A stretch of 64,000 bases of DNA from Leptospira kobayashii (lineage in GTDB: Bacteria; Spirochaetota; Leptospiria; Leptospirales; Leptospiraceae): the NCBI RefSeq assembly GCF_003114835.2, contig NZ_AP025028.1, positions 2,756,001 to 2,820,000 of the forward strand, in the 5' to 3' direction. Positions 43,809 through 52,424 of this stretch are shown in pieces; within the stretch, counting starts at the first letter, position 1, and the number at the start of each line of letters is the position of its first letter. Below the pieces are notes generated by a model. It made no database searches. It worked only from the letters and a program-made list of their open reading frames with translations, and was not told the origin of the DNA. Made by a program: the position numbers and the translations under genes.

Positions 43809-44095
43809 ATCAAAATCCTTCGGAAAAGACAATCATTGAAGACGAAACCAAAGAAAGTTTTCAGAATATTTATTTCTCCAAAGTCATACTTTTTAATGAT
43901 TTGGTCAATGATTTCGGCCATGTGGAAGACTGCCTTATGAAGATTTGCTTCAAATCGAAAAAAGAAGCGAAAAAAATCTCACTTGAAGCACATAACAACG
44001 GAAAAGCGATTTGTTTTGTCGGATCGTTGGAAGAATGTGAAACGGTCGCAGAGAAATTGAGCGCGGAACACCTAACCGTTTCCATAAATAGCTAG
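43805..44095 (+). CDS. clpS: ClpS adaptor of the Clp protease
   Basis: 96 residues from ATG 43805. After a ~25-residue acidic tail the ClpS core reads KVILFNDLVNDFGHVEDCL, FKSKKEAKKISLEAHNNGKA and VAEKLSAEHLTVSI, matching the family's FND core, Val-x-x-L helix and H-x-x-G-x-A motif. ClpS delivers N-end-rule substrates to ClpA. ClpA is not next to it; instead the gene is coupled to photolyase upstream and AlkD-like glycosylase downstream. The second substrate-pocket residues look diverged from the standard D(D/Y) form (NDLVND), so binding specificity may differ. Confidence 0.8.
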   Translation: MNQNPSEKTIIEDETKESFQNIYFSKVILFNDLVNDFGHVEDCLMKICFKSKKEAKKISLEAHNNGKAICFVGSLEECETVAEKLSAEHLTVSINS

Positions 44096-44098
44096 AAT

Positions 44099-44818
44099 AT
44101 GAAAAAAAAAGAAAACCCCGTTTTACAAGAATTATTTTCCGCGAAAGATCCTAAGAAGGAAGCGTTTTTTCCCAGATTTTTCAAAACAGAAAAAGGAGAA
44201 TACGGCTACGGTGACAAATTCATCGGAGTGACTGTTCCCATTCAAAGGAAGATTGCACTTAAACATTATAAAGAGATGGATTTGAAAGAAATTCAAACAT
44301 TGTTGGATTCCGAATTTCATGAAGCCAGGCTCACGGGACTATTCATTTTGGTTTTAAGATTTGAAAAGCTCGCGGGATCGGAAAAAGAAAAATCGGAAAT
44401 AGTTTCCTTTTATAAATCAAATCTTTCTCGAGTCAATAACTGGGATTTGGTGGACTCAAGTGCGGAAAAAATACTCGGGCCTCATTACTTCGGGAAAGAT
44501 ACAAAATATCTGCATGATCTTACCAAAACAAAAGACCTATGGAAAAACAGAATCGGGATCATGTCTACTTTTCACTTTATCAAAAAGGGAGAGTTCGCAG
44601 ATACATTGGTCATGTGTGAATTGTTTTTAAATCACAAACAGGATTTGATTCACAAAGCAAGCGGTTGGATGTTGCGGGAAATAGGGAACAGAGACAAAAA
44701 AACGCTGATTTCGTTTTTAACGAAACATGCCTCCCGGATGCCGAGAACCATGCTTCGTTATTCCATCGAAAAATTGCCGGAAAAAGAAAGGCAAAACTGG
44801 TTAAATCGGGAAGACTAG
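44099..44818 (+). CDS. AlkD-like DNA alkylation repair protein
   Basis: 239 residues built of HEAT-like helices, the AlkD family fold. Diagnostic stretches are YGYGDKFIGVTVPIQRKIAL, LLDSEFHEARLTGLFIL, NNWDLVDSSAEKILGPHY and the final GWMLREIGNRDKKTLISFL with MPRTMLRYSIEKLP. The WDLVD segment holds the catalytic-site Trp and Asp of AlkD glycosylases, which release alkylated bases without flipping them. It follows clpS by three bases and ends the repair run; its stop overlaps the stop of the convergent cyclase gene. Confidence 0.88.
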   Translation: MKKKENPVLQELFSAKDPKKEAFFPRFFKTEKGEYGYGDKFIGVTVPIQRKIALKHYKEMDLKEIQTLLDSEFHEARLTGLFILVLRFEKLAGSEKEKSEIVSFYKSNLSRVNNWDLVDSSAEKILGPHYFGKDTKYLHDLTKTKDLWKNRIGIMSTFHFIKKGEFADTLVMCELFLNHKQDLIHKASGWMLREIGNRDKKTLISFLTKHASRMPRTMLRYSIEKLPEKERQNWLNRED

Positions 44819-46881
44819 TAGCTCCTTGGTAGTACCTCAGTTACAAAAAAAACTTTTACCGGCTCCGCTTTTCCTTTCAAAGTGAGTTCCCTACTCTCTT
44901 CATATCTCAAATAACGATCCCCACCTGCGGCCAGATAGGCGGCCTCGGAAACGGCAACTTTTCCAGGCACTCCATGGCTCTCCAGTCTTGCCGCGGTATT
45001 TACCGCATCTCCAATCACCGTATAATCCATTCTCTTTACGGATCCTATATTGCCTACGATCGCTTCTCCGAAATTCACACCGATTCTGAGACGAAAAGTT
45101 CCGGGAGGAACTCCCAAGTCTTCGTTGATTTTAATCATTCTCTTCTGCATTTCCACTGCGCAAGCGATCGCATGATAAGCATCCAAATCCGTTTTTTTAG
45201 GAGCTCCCCAGAATGCCATAATCGCATCCCCGATAAACTTGTCTAAGGTGGCGGAATAATGGAAAATCAATTCGGACAAAGATTCGAATATGGTATTCAA
45301 ATTGGCAAGTACGACTGCGGGAGGATTTTGTTCCGAGAAAGTAGTAAATCCTACGATATCGGAAAATAAAGTGGCAATGTCCCTCTCCTCTCCACCTAAC
45401 TTGATACTATCGTTCACAATGGTTTCCATCACAGCAGGTGAAAAATAACGGGAGAGCCGCATCTTTTCTTCTTTTTGTTTTTCCACAAGTTTACGGGACT
45501 CCACCATATTGCGAATGATGGAAAGACCTACGGAAATGGAAAATCCTGCAAACGCATAATCTTTTACAAATGTTTGGCTGGGATACCATTCCCATTGTAT
45601 CTCCACAAAGATATCATTCAAAAGCAAAAGGACCATCACCAAAATTCCGATGGAGACGGTCCCCATCGAGGGAACCTTTCTACCGAGGAAAATGATATAA
45701 CACAGGGAAAGTCCGAGAAGGACAGTTACAAAGGACCAGTAAAAAAAGAACTGTGACAGAAGATGAAGGTTTGGGAGTGCAAACAAAACGAAAAATGCAA
45801 CTATCCCTAGTGTATCCACGATACGATTCGCTTTGCGAATCCATCCTTTGTGGACTTTTGCAAACTGAACCACAAAATTAAATAAAAAATGAACGAGTAA
45901 TATCCAAGATGCGTATTCTATCTTTTTAATCCAAAATCCGTCGTTTACAATCGAATAGATGATTTGGCTTTGAAACAAAGTATTCACCGCCATAAAAATA
46001 GAACCTAACGAAAAGTAAATGGTAGCATGTTCGTCCTTGCGGAATAAAAACTGCCAATACAGATAGAAACTTCCCAAAATCACAGTCAGAACGATTACGA
46101 ATATTTTTTTGAAATCATTCCAGTATTCCGCCCGTTCGGAATATCTTTGGGAGGAGATATAAAATTTATCATGAGAGAGACCAGGACTTAACGGATATTT
46201 GGCGAAAACACGAATTGCCAAAACATTCGGAGCATCGGTATCCACCTGATTGACTGGAATTCTATAGAATCTTGTCTTGTCCGCAAACAAGGATTTATCT
46301 TCCAAAACGGTATCGGGAGGTGTATCCAGATAAAGTCCAGTTCCTCCAATGAACTTTCCATTCCAATAAACCGCATCCGCCTGACTGATCTGCCCCAACC
46401 GAACGGTAAGATAACGGGAACGGAATTTTGATTTTAAATCTTCATTAGAGATAACAACTTCCGTTCTATACCAACCGTACCCTTTGTACTTTTCGAAATA
46501 ATCCCGGAAGTCGGGAAAATAAATTTCTCCGTCTCCGTCTTTCACTTTGTCCCAGGAAGTCTGGATGGCAAAGCCGGAAATCCATCCGCTCCGCGCAGCT
46601 CCTTCCAAAGAATTTTCCGCATTCGCAAATCGGAGGGATTCAGCGGAATCATACTCCGGTTCCATATCGTTTTGGTTTACCGTTTTCGGTTTTTCCGAAA
46701 TCAATTGGGAATCACCGGGTCGAAAAGACCATTTTTGCCCCGGTTGTCCGAATGCTTTTTCCGATCTCAAATCGAGAATGGAGCCGGTAAATACTATCTG
46801 CGCGGAAAGTCCCTGAGCAACAAACAAGGACGTAAAACCGAATGCAAGAAAAGATAAAAAGAACCTTTGCAGTGAAACCAT
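44815..46881 (-). CDS. Membrane-bound class III adenylate/guanylate cyclase
   Basis: 688 residues from ATG 46881. A signal sequence (FFLSFLAFGFTSLFVAQG) leads to a periplasmic beta-sandwich (about residues 60-260: GWYRTEVVISNED, AVYWNGKFIGGTG, PNVLAIRVFAKYPL), then about seven membrane helices to residue ~475 and a class III cyclase domain (500-688) with metal Asp in TLFSDIVGFT and FIGDAIMAFWG and the base/transition-state region DYTVIGDAVNTAARLES. This resembles 7TM-DISM sensors linking an outside ligand to cyclic nucleotide output. Open frame extends to 47250, but that part is antisense to the methyltransferase and was dropped. Confidence 0.87.
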   Translation of the reverse strand: MVSLQRFFLSFLAFGFTSLFVAQGLSAQIVFTGSILDLRSEKAFGQPGQKWSFRPGDSQLISEKPKTVNQNDMEPEYDSAESLRFANAENSLEGAARSGWISGFAIQTSWDKVKDGDGEIYFPDFRDYFEKYKGYGWYRTEVVISNEDLKSKFRSRYLTVRLGQISQADAVYWNGKFIGGTGLYLDTPPDTVLEDKSLFADKTRFYRIPVNQVDTDAPNVLAIRVFAKYPLSPGLSHDKFYISSQRYSERAEYWNDFKKIFVIVLTVILGSFYLYWQFLFRKDEHATIYFSLGSIFMAVNTLFQSQIIYSIVNDGFWIKKIEYASWILLVHFLFNFVVQFAKVHKGWIRKANRIVDTLGIVAFFVLFALPNLHLLSQFFFYWSFVTVLLGLSLCYIIFLGRKVPSMGTVSIGILVMVLLLLNDIFVEIQWEWYPSQTFVKDYAFAGFSISVGLSIIRNMVESRKLVEKQKEEKMRLSRYFSPAVMETIVNDSIKLGGEERDIATLFSDIVGFTTFSEQNPPAVVLANLNTIFESLSELIFHYSATLDKFIGDAIMAFWGAPKKTDLDAYHAIACAVEMQKRMIKINEDLGVPPGTFRLRIGVNFGEAIVGNIGSVKRMDYTVIGDAVNTAARLESHGVPGKVAVSEAAYLAAGGDRYLRYEESRELTLKGKAEPVKVFFVTEVLPRSY

Positions 46882-46927
46882 GTCCGAAAGTATATAAAAA
46901 TCAATAAGGTCTGGCAAGAATAAAACA

Positions 46928-48241
46928 TTGGATAAAATTGTTATAGATAGCCTCACATCCGATTTTTTAGGACAAGGAATTGCACCTAACGGAAAAAAGG
47001 TTTCCTTCCCGTATGCACTCCCCGGAGATGAATTGGCAATTGAAATCACTTCCAAAAGAAGACGCCAAAAAAAAATCAGACTACTCGGATATATCCAAAG
47101 AGCCGAATGGGAAGGTGTGCTTTGCGAACACTTCGGCACCTGCGGAGGTTGTTCCGCACAACATATATCATACGATAAACAAACCGAGATCAAATTCGGG
47201 CCGATCCTGTCTTCTTTTACCAAAGAAGTTTCGATCGATCTGAAGTCCATTCCCGCAGATACGATTTATCATTACAGATCCAGAATGGATTTCAGCGTTT
47301 TTCCGGGACCAAAGATAGGACTTCGTGCGAAAGGAAATTTCCGCCATGTAGTGGATGTTCTCCGCTGTTCCATTCAAACAGAATGGGCGAATGAGGAATT
47401 GCAAAGAACAAGAAACATTATAGAAAAATTTCCGAACCTTCCCTGGGACAGAAGGGATGAGAAAGGAGGACTCAAATACGTTACCATCCGAAAGGCAAAA
47501 TTCACCGACGAGTCAACAATCATCTTTACATTTACCGAAGGATTTGAAACACAGGAAGATCACGATTTGTTTTTAGAAGAAACAAAAACGAATCTCCATT
47601 CCGATAATATCATCTTTTGTTACAACAGAGTAAAATCCGAAGTTTCAGCACAAGGAAGGTCTGTCGTATTACGTGGGAAAGACGGCCATACGGAAACCAT
47701 CCAAGGCAAAAACTTTTTTGTTCCCTTTGATTCTTTTTTTCAACCCAACCCGGAAGGATTTCTTCCCATCCTGGAATTCATCCGGACGAGGCTTCCCGAA
47801 AACAAACAAACGCTGATCGATCTTTTTTGCGGAAACGGATTTTTTTCCTTACTCTTCGGAAAGGGATTTTCTTCCATCCATTGTTTCGAACTAACACCTT
47901 CTTCCATAGATACAGCAAAACAATTGTTAAATAACGAATTTCCGGATGCGGAAATCAACGCACAAGTGGCGAACCTATTTATGGATGCCGGCCTTTTGCC
48001 TAAAATCCGGGATGGGGTTTTGATTTTGGATCCTCCCCGGGCAGGTTCGGGAAAAAAGGTGGCCGAATGGATCAGAGATTTCGGTCCGAACGATGTGTTT
48101 TACGTTTCCTGCAATCCGGAAAGCCAAAAAGAAGACGTAAAGGTTTTTCTGGAATCCTATACGGCAAAAGACGGAATCCTAATCGACCCTTACCCCCACA
48201 CTCCTCATACCGAATCGGTGATTCATTTTCAAAGAAAATAG
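46928..48241 (+). CDS. 23S rRNA/tRNA m5U methyltransferase (TrmA/RlmD family)
   Basis: 437 residues from TTG 46928. An N-terminal TRAM-like barrel (GQGIAPNGKKVSFPYALPGD) precedes a Cys cluster CEHFGTCGGC that would hold a 4Fe-4S centre, then the Rossmann methyltransferase with LIDLFCGNGFFSLLFG, ELTPSSIDTAKQLL, ILDPPRAGSGKKV and the catalytic Cys in YVSCNPESQKED. It methylates C5 of a uridine with SAM. The family has rRNA (RlmC, RlmD) and tRNA (TrmA) branches; the Fe-S cluster favours the RlmD-type branch, but I do not assign the target base. It is divergent from the cyclase gene 46 bp away. Confidence 0.88.
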   Translation: MDKIVIDSLTSDFLGQGIAPNGKKVSFPYALPGDELAIEITSKRRRQKKIRLLGYIQRAEWEGVLCEHFGTCGGCSAQHISYDKQTEIKFGPILSSFTKEVSIDLKSIPADTIYHYRSRMDFSVFPGPKIGLRAKGNFRHVVDVLRCSIQTEWANEELQRTRNIIEKFPNLPWDRRDEKGGLKYVTIRKAKFTDESTIIFTFTEGFETQEDHDLFLEETKTNLHSDNIIFCYNRVKSEVSAQGRSVVLRGKDGHTETIQGKNFFVPFDSFFQPNPEGFLPILEFIRTRLPENKQTLIDLFCGNGFFSLLFGKGFSSIHCFELTPSSIDTAKQLLNNEFPDAEINAQVANLFMDAGLLPKIRDGVLILDPPRAGSGKKVAEWIRDFGPNDVFYVSCNPESQKEDVKVFLESYTAKDGILIDPYPHTPHTESVIHFQRK

Positions 48242-48300
48242 ATCCAAAAAATAAAGTGGAAAACTCTCTTTTCTTCCGAAAGTAACAAAAGAGAGGGAAT

Positions 48301-49425
48301 ATGAATTTCGCCAAGTCCATTGCTATATTATTATTTATCATCTTCGGTTTCAACTGCCGGACAATGGTGGTTTCAACTTGGGCGCACCCTGATTCCGCAA
48401 GAGAATTTTCAAAAGTAAGAGTGCTTCTCGGACAAGGTACAGAAGAAGAAATTTTCAAAACGGATTCTACGATTGAAGTGCTGGATGCAAACGATCTGAT
48501 CATCAAAAAAGCTTATGAAATTTTAAGCATCAATCCTACTTCCCTAAAAGCTCCCATACGACTAACGGCAAACGGTAGTTATATTGAATACAAAGGCGCC
48601 AAATATCGCGGAGAGATTCAATTGAAACCGGTGGATGGAAAAGTTTTTATCATCAATGTGGTTCCTATGGAACAGTATCTGTTTTCCGTAGTTCCTTCGG
48701 AAGTTCCCGCTTCCTGGCCGAAAGAAGCTTTGAAAGCGCAAGCGGTCTGTGCAAGAACCTACGTTGTGCGAGAGATGTTATCCCGCAAAAAACAAGTGTA
48801 TGATGTGGATACCACAACCAACACCCAAGTTTACAAAGGAATGACAAAAGAAAATCCGAATACCACTCATGCAGTGGAAGATACGGCAGGATTGATTTTG
48901 GTTTTCAACGGAAGTCCCATCCAAAGTTTTTTTCATTCCAATAGCGGAGGAGTCACCGAAGATCCGATCAATGTTTGGGGAAATCCGGTTCAATATTTAG
49001 CAAGCGTTAGATCTGATTACGATAAAGAAGGCGATAATTATTCCTGGGAAGACAAACTTACCGGAACTCAAATGAATCAATTTTTATCTCCTTTGGGACT
49101 AGGAGAAATCCAAGATCTGATCGTGGCTTCCCGATTCAATTCCTCAAGAGTCAACGAAATCGACATCATAGGAACCAAATCCTCCAAAAGAATCAAAGCA
49201 ACCGAACTTAGAAAATTGCTAGGTGCTTCCAAACTCAAATCCACCCGCTTCGGGATTCGAAGAGAGCCTGACGGAACCTTTTTTGTGAAAGGATTGGGCT
49301 CAGGCCACGGTGTGGGATTGTCCCAATGGGGAAGTTACGCAATGGCAAAGGAAAGTATCGATTACAAAGATATCCTATCCTATTATTACAAAGGTGTGGA
49401 TTTCGCCAGAATGTCACAAAACTAA
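48301..49425 (+). CDS. SpoIID/LytB-domain lipoprotein
   Basis: 374 residues. A lipoprotein signal (SIAILLFIIFGFNC, lipobox GFNC) is followed by the SpoIID domain: MEQYLFSVVPSEVPASWP, EALKAQAVCARTYVVREM, FFHSNSGGVTEDP and GLGSGHGVGLSQWGSYAMA. SpoIID and its relatives are lytic transglycosylases that act on denuded peptidoglycan glycan strands. In a non-sporulating spirochaete it probably remodels the cell wall, for instance at division. ATG 48301 follows GAGAGGG. A clear terminator lies 30 bases after the stop, so the gene is expressed alone. Confidence 0.9.
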   Translation: MNFAKSIAILLFIIFGFNCRTMVVSTWAHPDSAREFSKVRVLLGQGTEEEIFKTDSTIEVLDANDLIIKKAYEILSINPTSLKAPIRLTANGSYIEYKGAKYRGEIQLKPVDGKVFIINVVPMEQYLFSVVPSEVPASWPKEALKAQAVCARTYVVREMLSRKKQVYDVDTTTNTQVYKGMTKENPNTTHAVEDTAGLILVFNGSPIQSFFHSNSGGVTEDPINVWGNPVQYLASVRSDYDKEGDNYSWEDKLTGTQMNQFLSPLGLGEIQDLIVASRFNSSRVNEIDIIGTKSSKRIKATELRKLLGASKLKSTRFGIRREPDGTFFVKGLGSGHGVGLSQWGSYAMAKESIDYKDILSYYYKGVDFARMSQN

Positions 49426-49454
49426 AGTTTGGTGACTATTCTTCGATTGTAAGT

Positions 49455-49480
49455 AAGCTCCGAAAGGGGCTTTTTTATTT
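49455..49480 (+). terminator. Intrinsic terminator after the SpoIID gene
   Basis: AAGCTCC and GGGGCTT form a 7-bp stem (one T-G pair) closed by a GAAA tetraloop and followed by a run of six T, then ATTTT. Confidence 0.8.
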
Positions 49481-49523
49481 TACTGGTTTTGATTCTCGGA
49501 AATTCTGGCATTAGAGGTCATCT

Positions 49524-50366
49524 ATGTCTTCTGTAGCAGAATACCTTACACAAATAAAAGACCTGACAATCGTTCCACCAGTTCTTATTTCCATACTATC
49601 TTTGGAAGACGACAACGAGCTCTCCTTCGGAGAATTGGAAAAAAAAGTCCAATCGGATCAAATACTTGTAGCGAGACTCTTAAAACTTGCCAACTCACCT
49701 TTCTTTTCCAGGGGAAACTCCGTAGCAAATATGAAACAAGTGATCACAAGACTTGGTTTCAAGACAGTTCGCTCGATGGTAGCAATGGCGATGACTGACT
49801 CGCTCTTTCGCCAAGGAAATTATAAAAAGTTCAGAGATGAAGTTTGGGATCATTCCATTGCAAAAGGGATCTTAGCTCAGTTTTTATGCGAAGAAAAGAA
49901 AATGCGCAAAGAAGCGGAACTTTCTCTTACTTGCGGACTCATGCAAGACTTGGGCAAAATCGTTTTGAATACGATTGATCGGGCAAAATACGTAGAGGTT
50001 TTGGGAGAATTCCAAACCACCGACAAAAGCATGTACGATCTGGAAAAAGAAGCCTTCGGAGTCGATTCGGTGGAAATGGGTGCGGCGGCGGCCAGACTTT
50101 GGAAGCTACCCGACCAAATCATCGAAGTAATTGAAGACAAATCCAAAAAACCGGAAGAACAATCGGTGCTCGGACAGATCATCGGATTCGGAGGAATCGT
50201 AGCCAGGATTACGAGCCACGGTAAAAAAGAACCGGATACTCTTTCCATTTACGAATCCTATCAAACCATATTCGGTTTGAACAAAGACCAAACTCCTCCG
50301 TTAACAGACGTTTATGGAGAAAAACTGAAAACAAACGAACTCTATCAGTTCTGCTCCACTTTGTAA
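49524..50366 (+). CDS. HDOD-domain signalling protein
   Basis: 280 residues, nearly all one HDOD domain: KDLTIVPPVLISILSLEDD, VARLLKLANSPFFSRGNSVA, NMKQVITRLGFKTVRSMVAM, WDHSIAKGILAQFL, LTCGLMQDLGKIVLN and the later VDSVEMGAAAARLWKLPDQI. HDOD domains are HD-fold relatives; the metal pair is retained only partly here (H in WDHS, no HD pair), so a binding or scaffold role in signalling is more likely than catalysis. ATG 49524 follows AGAGG. It converges on the cyclase gene with a one-base gap between stops. Confidence 0.87.
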   Translation: MSSVAEYLTQIKDLTIVPPVLISILSLEDDNELSFGELEKKVQSDQILVARLLKLANSPFFSRGNSVANMKQVITRLGFKTVRSMVAMAMTDSLFRQGNYKKFRDEVWDHSIAKGILAQFLCEEKKMRKEAELSLTCGLMQDLGKIVLNTIDRAKYVEVLGEFQTTDKSMYDLEKEAFGVDSVEMGAAAARLWKLPDQIIEVIEDKSKKPEEQSVLGQIIGFGGIVARITSHGKKEPDTLSIYESYQTIFGLNKDQTPPLTDVYGEKLKTNELYQFCSTL

Positions 50367-50367
50367 T

Positions 50368-51600
50368 TTATAAGGTCTTCACGCTCAAAATGCGATGAAG
50401 ACCTTCCTTCCCTTTGATTTTTACAGGTTCCAATTCTTCGTATTTGTATTTCGTAGCGTAGGTATCCGGTAAATGATTGTACAATCCTTCCGATACCAGA
50501 ACTTGCATCGGCTTTGCCATTGATTCAAGCCTACTTGCCATATTAACAGTATCTCCTACGGCAGTATAAGAAAGTTTTTGAAAGGACCCTACGTTCCCCA
50601 CAATCACACCACCGGAGGCCAGACCGATTCCGATTTGAGGAATAAATCCGTAAATGGATTCCCATTTCGGCTGCCATAATTCGAAGACCTGCAACATCTC
50701 TACGGCACAGTCCAAAGCGTTCTGTCTATGGTCTTCCTGGAAAACAGGAGCACCAAACAAACACATGATGGAGTCACCGATATATTTGTCCACCATGCCG
50801 CCGTAACCGAGTATCACTTCCGTCATCGCGGTAAAGTATTCATTTAGAAAAGAAATAACCTGATGGGGTTCTTGTTTTTCGGAAAGTGTCGTATAACCTC
50901 TGATATCTGAAAAAAGCACGGAAACTTCCTGAACCTTTCCTTTCTGATCCAAGGAAAGAGAGTTGTTCATTATACTTTCCACTACGATCGGGTCTACATA
51001 CATCCCGAATACGTTTTGCATCTTTTTCTTTTCGTGTTCTATCTTCAGTTTTTCCGCGTATTCGTTTTCCAGATCTTTTTTGAACTGACGGATCAGTGCA
51101 TTCAAATCCTGGATTTCTGTTTGGTTCATCCCGTATAAATCTTGGAACCTCTTCAGACTATCGTCCATTTGCAGACCGATTACTTTTTTGCGATAAATAT
51201 CCCGAAACAAATTGCGGAACCTATGTTCCAAGATGGTTTTTTTGATTCTCGTTTTGGAAAAAAATTCATTGATACCAAGCTGAAAGGCCTGGATGGGAAG
51301 AGTTTTATCGGAAGGGCTGGAAAAAACAACAATGGGGATTTCCAAAGGACCTGCAATTTCAGCAAGTTCGGACAGGGTATCTTCTTCCGATACCCCTGTC
51401 TCCGGGAAAGAAATTTCACTGATCAATAGATCAAAATTTCCTTTTTTTAAGTCTTCCAATCCGTTTTCATAGATGGAACGCCAAACAATCTCTATATAAT
51501 CCTGAAACCATTCTTTCAATAAACCTGATATTTTATCGAAAGAACGTTTATTGGATTCTATATAAAGTATGCGAACGATTTCTTCTTTTTCTAAGTCCAC
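50368..51600 (-). CDS. Class III nucleotide cyclase with degenerate receiver domain
   Basis: 410 residues from GTG 51600, preceded by AAGG. Residues 1 to ~145 are a receiver-like domain (VRILYIESNKRSFDKISGLL; DLLISEISFPETG; IPIVVFSSPSDKTLPIQAF; INEFFSKTRIK). The phospho-acceptor Asp is Glu (SEIS), while the Lys is kept. A coiled coil follows, then the cyclase domain (about 200-385) with metal Asp in LFSDIRGYT and YIGDSIMCLFG and the region SYTAVGDTVNMASRLES. It makes cAMP or cGMP, perhaps under a phosphorylation-independent signal. The gene is 5 bp from the hydrogenase-like operon end and may be its last member. Confidence 0.87.
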   Translation of the reverse strand: MDLEKEEIVRILYIESNKRSFDKISGLLKEWFQDYIEIVWRSIYENGLEDLKKGNFDLLISEISFPETGVSEEDTLSELAEIAGPLEIPIVVFSSPSDKTLPIQAFQLGINEFFSKTRIKKTILEHRFRNLFRDIYRKKVIGLQMDDSLKRFQDLYGMNQTEIQDLNALIRQFKKDLENEYAEKLKIEHEKKKMQNVFGMYVDPIVVESIMNNSLSLDQKGKVQEVSVLFSDIRGYTTLSEKQEPHQVISFLNEYFTAMTEVILGYGGMVDKYIGDSIMCLFGAPVFQEDHRQNALDCAVEMLQVFELWQPKWESIYGFIPQIGIGLASGGVIVGNVGSFQKLSYTAVGDTVNMASRLESMAKPMQVLVSEGLYNHLPDTYATKYKYEELEPVKIKGKEGLHRILSVKTL

Positions 51601-51605
51601 ATACC

Positions 51606-52424
51606 TTATTTCTCAGATTGCATAAATTTGTGAAGCGCCTCTTGAAACGAAAAGGAAAATCTTCCCATTAAATAGCGAAACGCCTGCAGAACCACATCCG
51701 GGCGAGGGGGATCTCCTCCGATGAAAAGATCCGGCTCTTTCGGGCGTTTTCCTTTGGGATAGAGCCCTCCGCTCACGGCTTCCGTACCGCAGGCAATCAA
51801 TGCTTTGGGTCCCGCCATCACTTCCCAGGCGTCCGATAGCGGGCCTTCCATTCCTTTCGACACAGGCCCCGAAAACACAACCGCATCGGCATGTTTGGGA
51901 CTTGCTACGATACGAACCCCTTCTCTTTCCGAATCGAAAACGGAGTTGAAGGATGCATTTAACTCGCATTCTACGGAGTTGTTTCCTGCAGCGGCCACTT
52001 CGCGGTATAAAAATCCGTTCGTATGAGTTAGCTTTCGAAAAGCCGCAACTTCCGGTGTGTCCGCGGGTTCAGGCTCGGGAGTGAATTCTCCATTTGTGTA
52101 AGTAATCCGCAAACTGTCCCTATCTTTGGAGAATGCATAGAGAAAACCCGAATTCTTTATATAATCCTTACTGCATGCGGTTACACAGGAACCGCATTGC
52201 AAACAAGCACCATAATCGAACCGAATGCTTTCATTGGAGAGAATTTTGACCGAATGAGTGGGACATTCCGTCTCACATGCCTTACACTCGTTACAGCCTC
52301 CTTCCTTGATCTTCAATGTAGGAACCGGAATTCCTCTGTTCTTTGGATGAACAGGGGAAGCCTTTTTCCAATGAATGATTTGGGAAGGTGAAAAAATATT
52401 TTTGATTTCGAGTAAAGATCTCAT
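51606..52424 (-). CDS. Ferredoxin-fused NuoB/HyfI-like subunit lacking cluster ligands
   Basis: 272 residues. Residues ~40-100 are a 2[4Fe-4S] ferredoxin with both Cys sets complete (CNECKACETECP; CLQCGSCVTAC). From about 140 the sequence aligns with the small subunit of group 4 hydrogenases / NuoB: VRIVASPKHADAVVFSGPVS, PKALIACGTEAVSGGLYP, FIGGDPPRPDVVLQAF. The four Cys that hold the proximal cluster are replaced: AGNNSVECE where AG-x-C-x2-CE is usual, TEA for the third, GGDPPRP for GCPPRP. It belongs to a six-gene minus-strand operon and starts inside the stop of the large-subunit gene (4-bp overlap). Confidence 0.8.
   Translation of the reverse strand: MRSLLEIKNIFSPSQIIHWKKASPVHPKNRGIPVPTLKIKEGGCNECKACETECPTHSVKILSNESIRFDYGACLQCGSCVTACSKDYIKNSGFLYAFSKDRDSLRITYTNGEFTPEPEPADTPEVAAFRKLTHTNGFLYREVAAAGNNSVECELNASFNSVFDSEREGVRIVASPKHADAVVFSGPVSKGMEGPLSDAWEVMAGPKALIACGTEAVSGGLYPKGKRPKEPDLFIGGDPPRPDVVLQAFRYLMGRFSFSFQEALHKFMQSEK

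Noticed and set aside
46882..47250. N-terminal extension of the cyclase by ~120 residues
   Set aside because: It is antisense to the first part of the RNA methyltransferase gene, has no domain, and the signal peptide starts at 46881.
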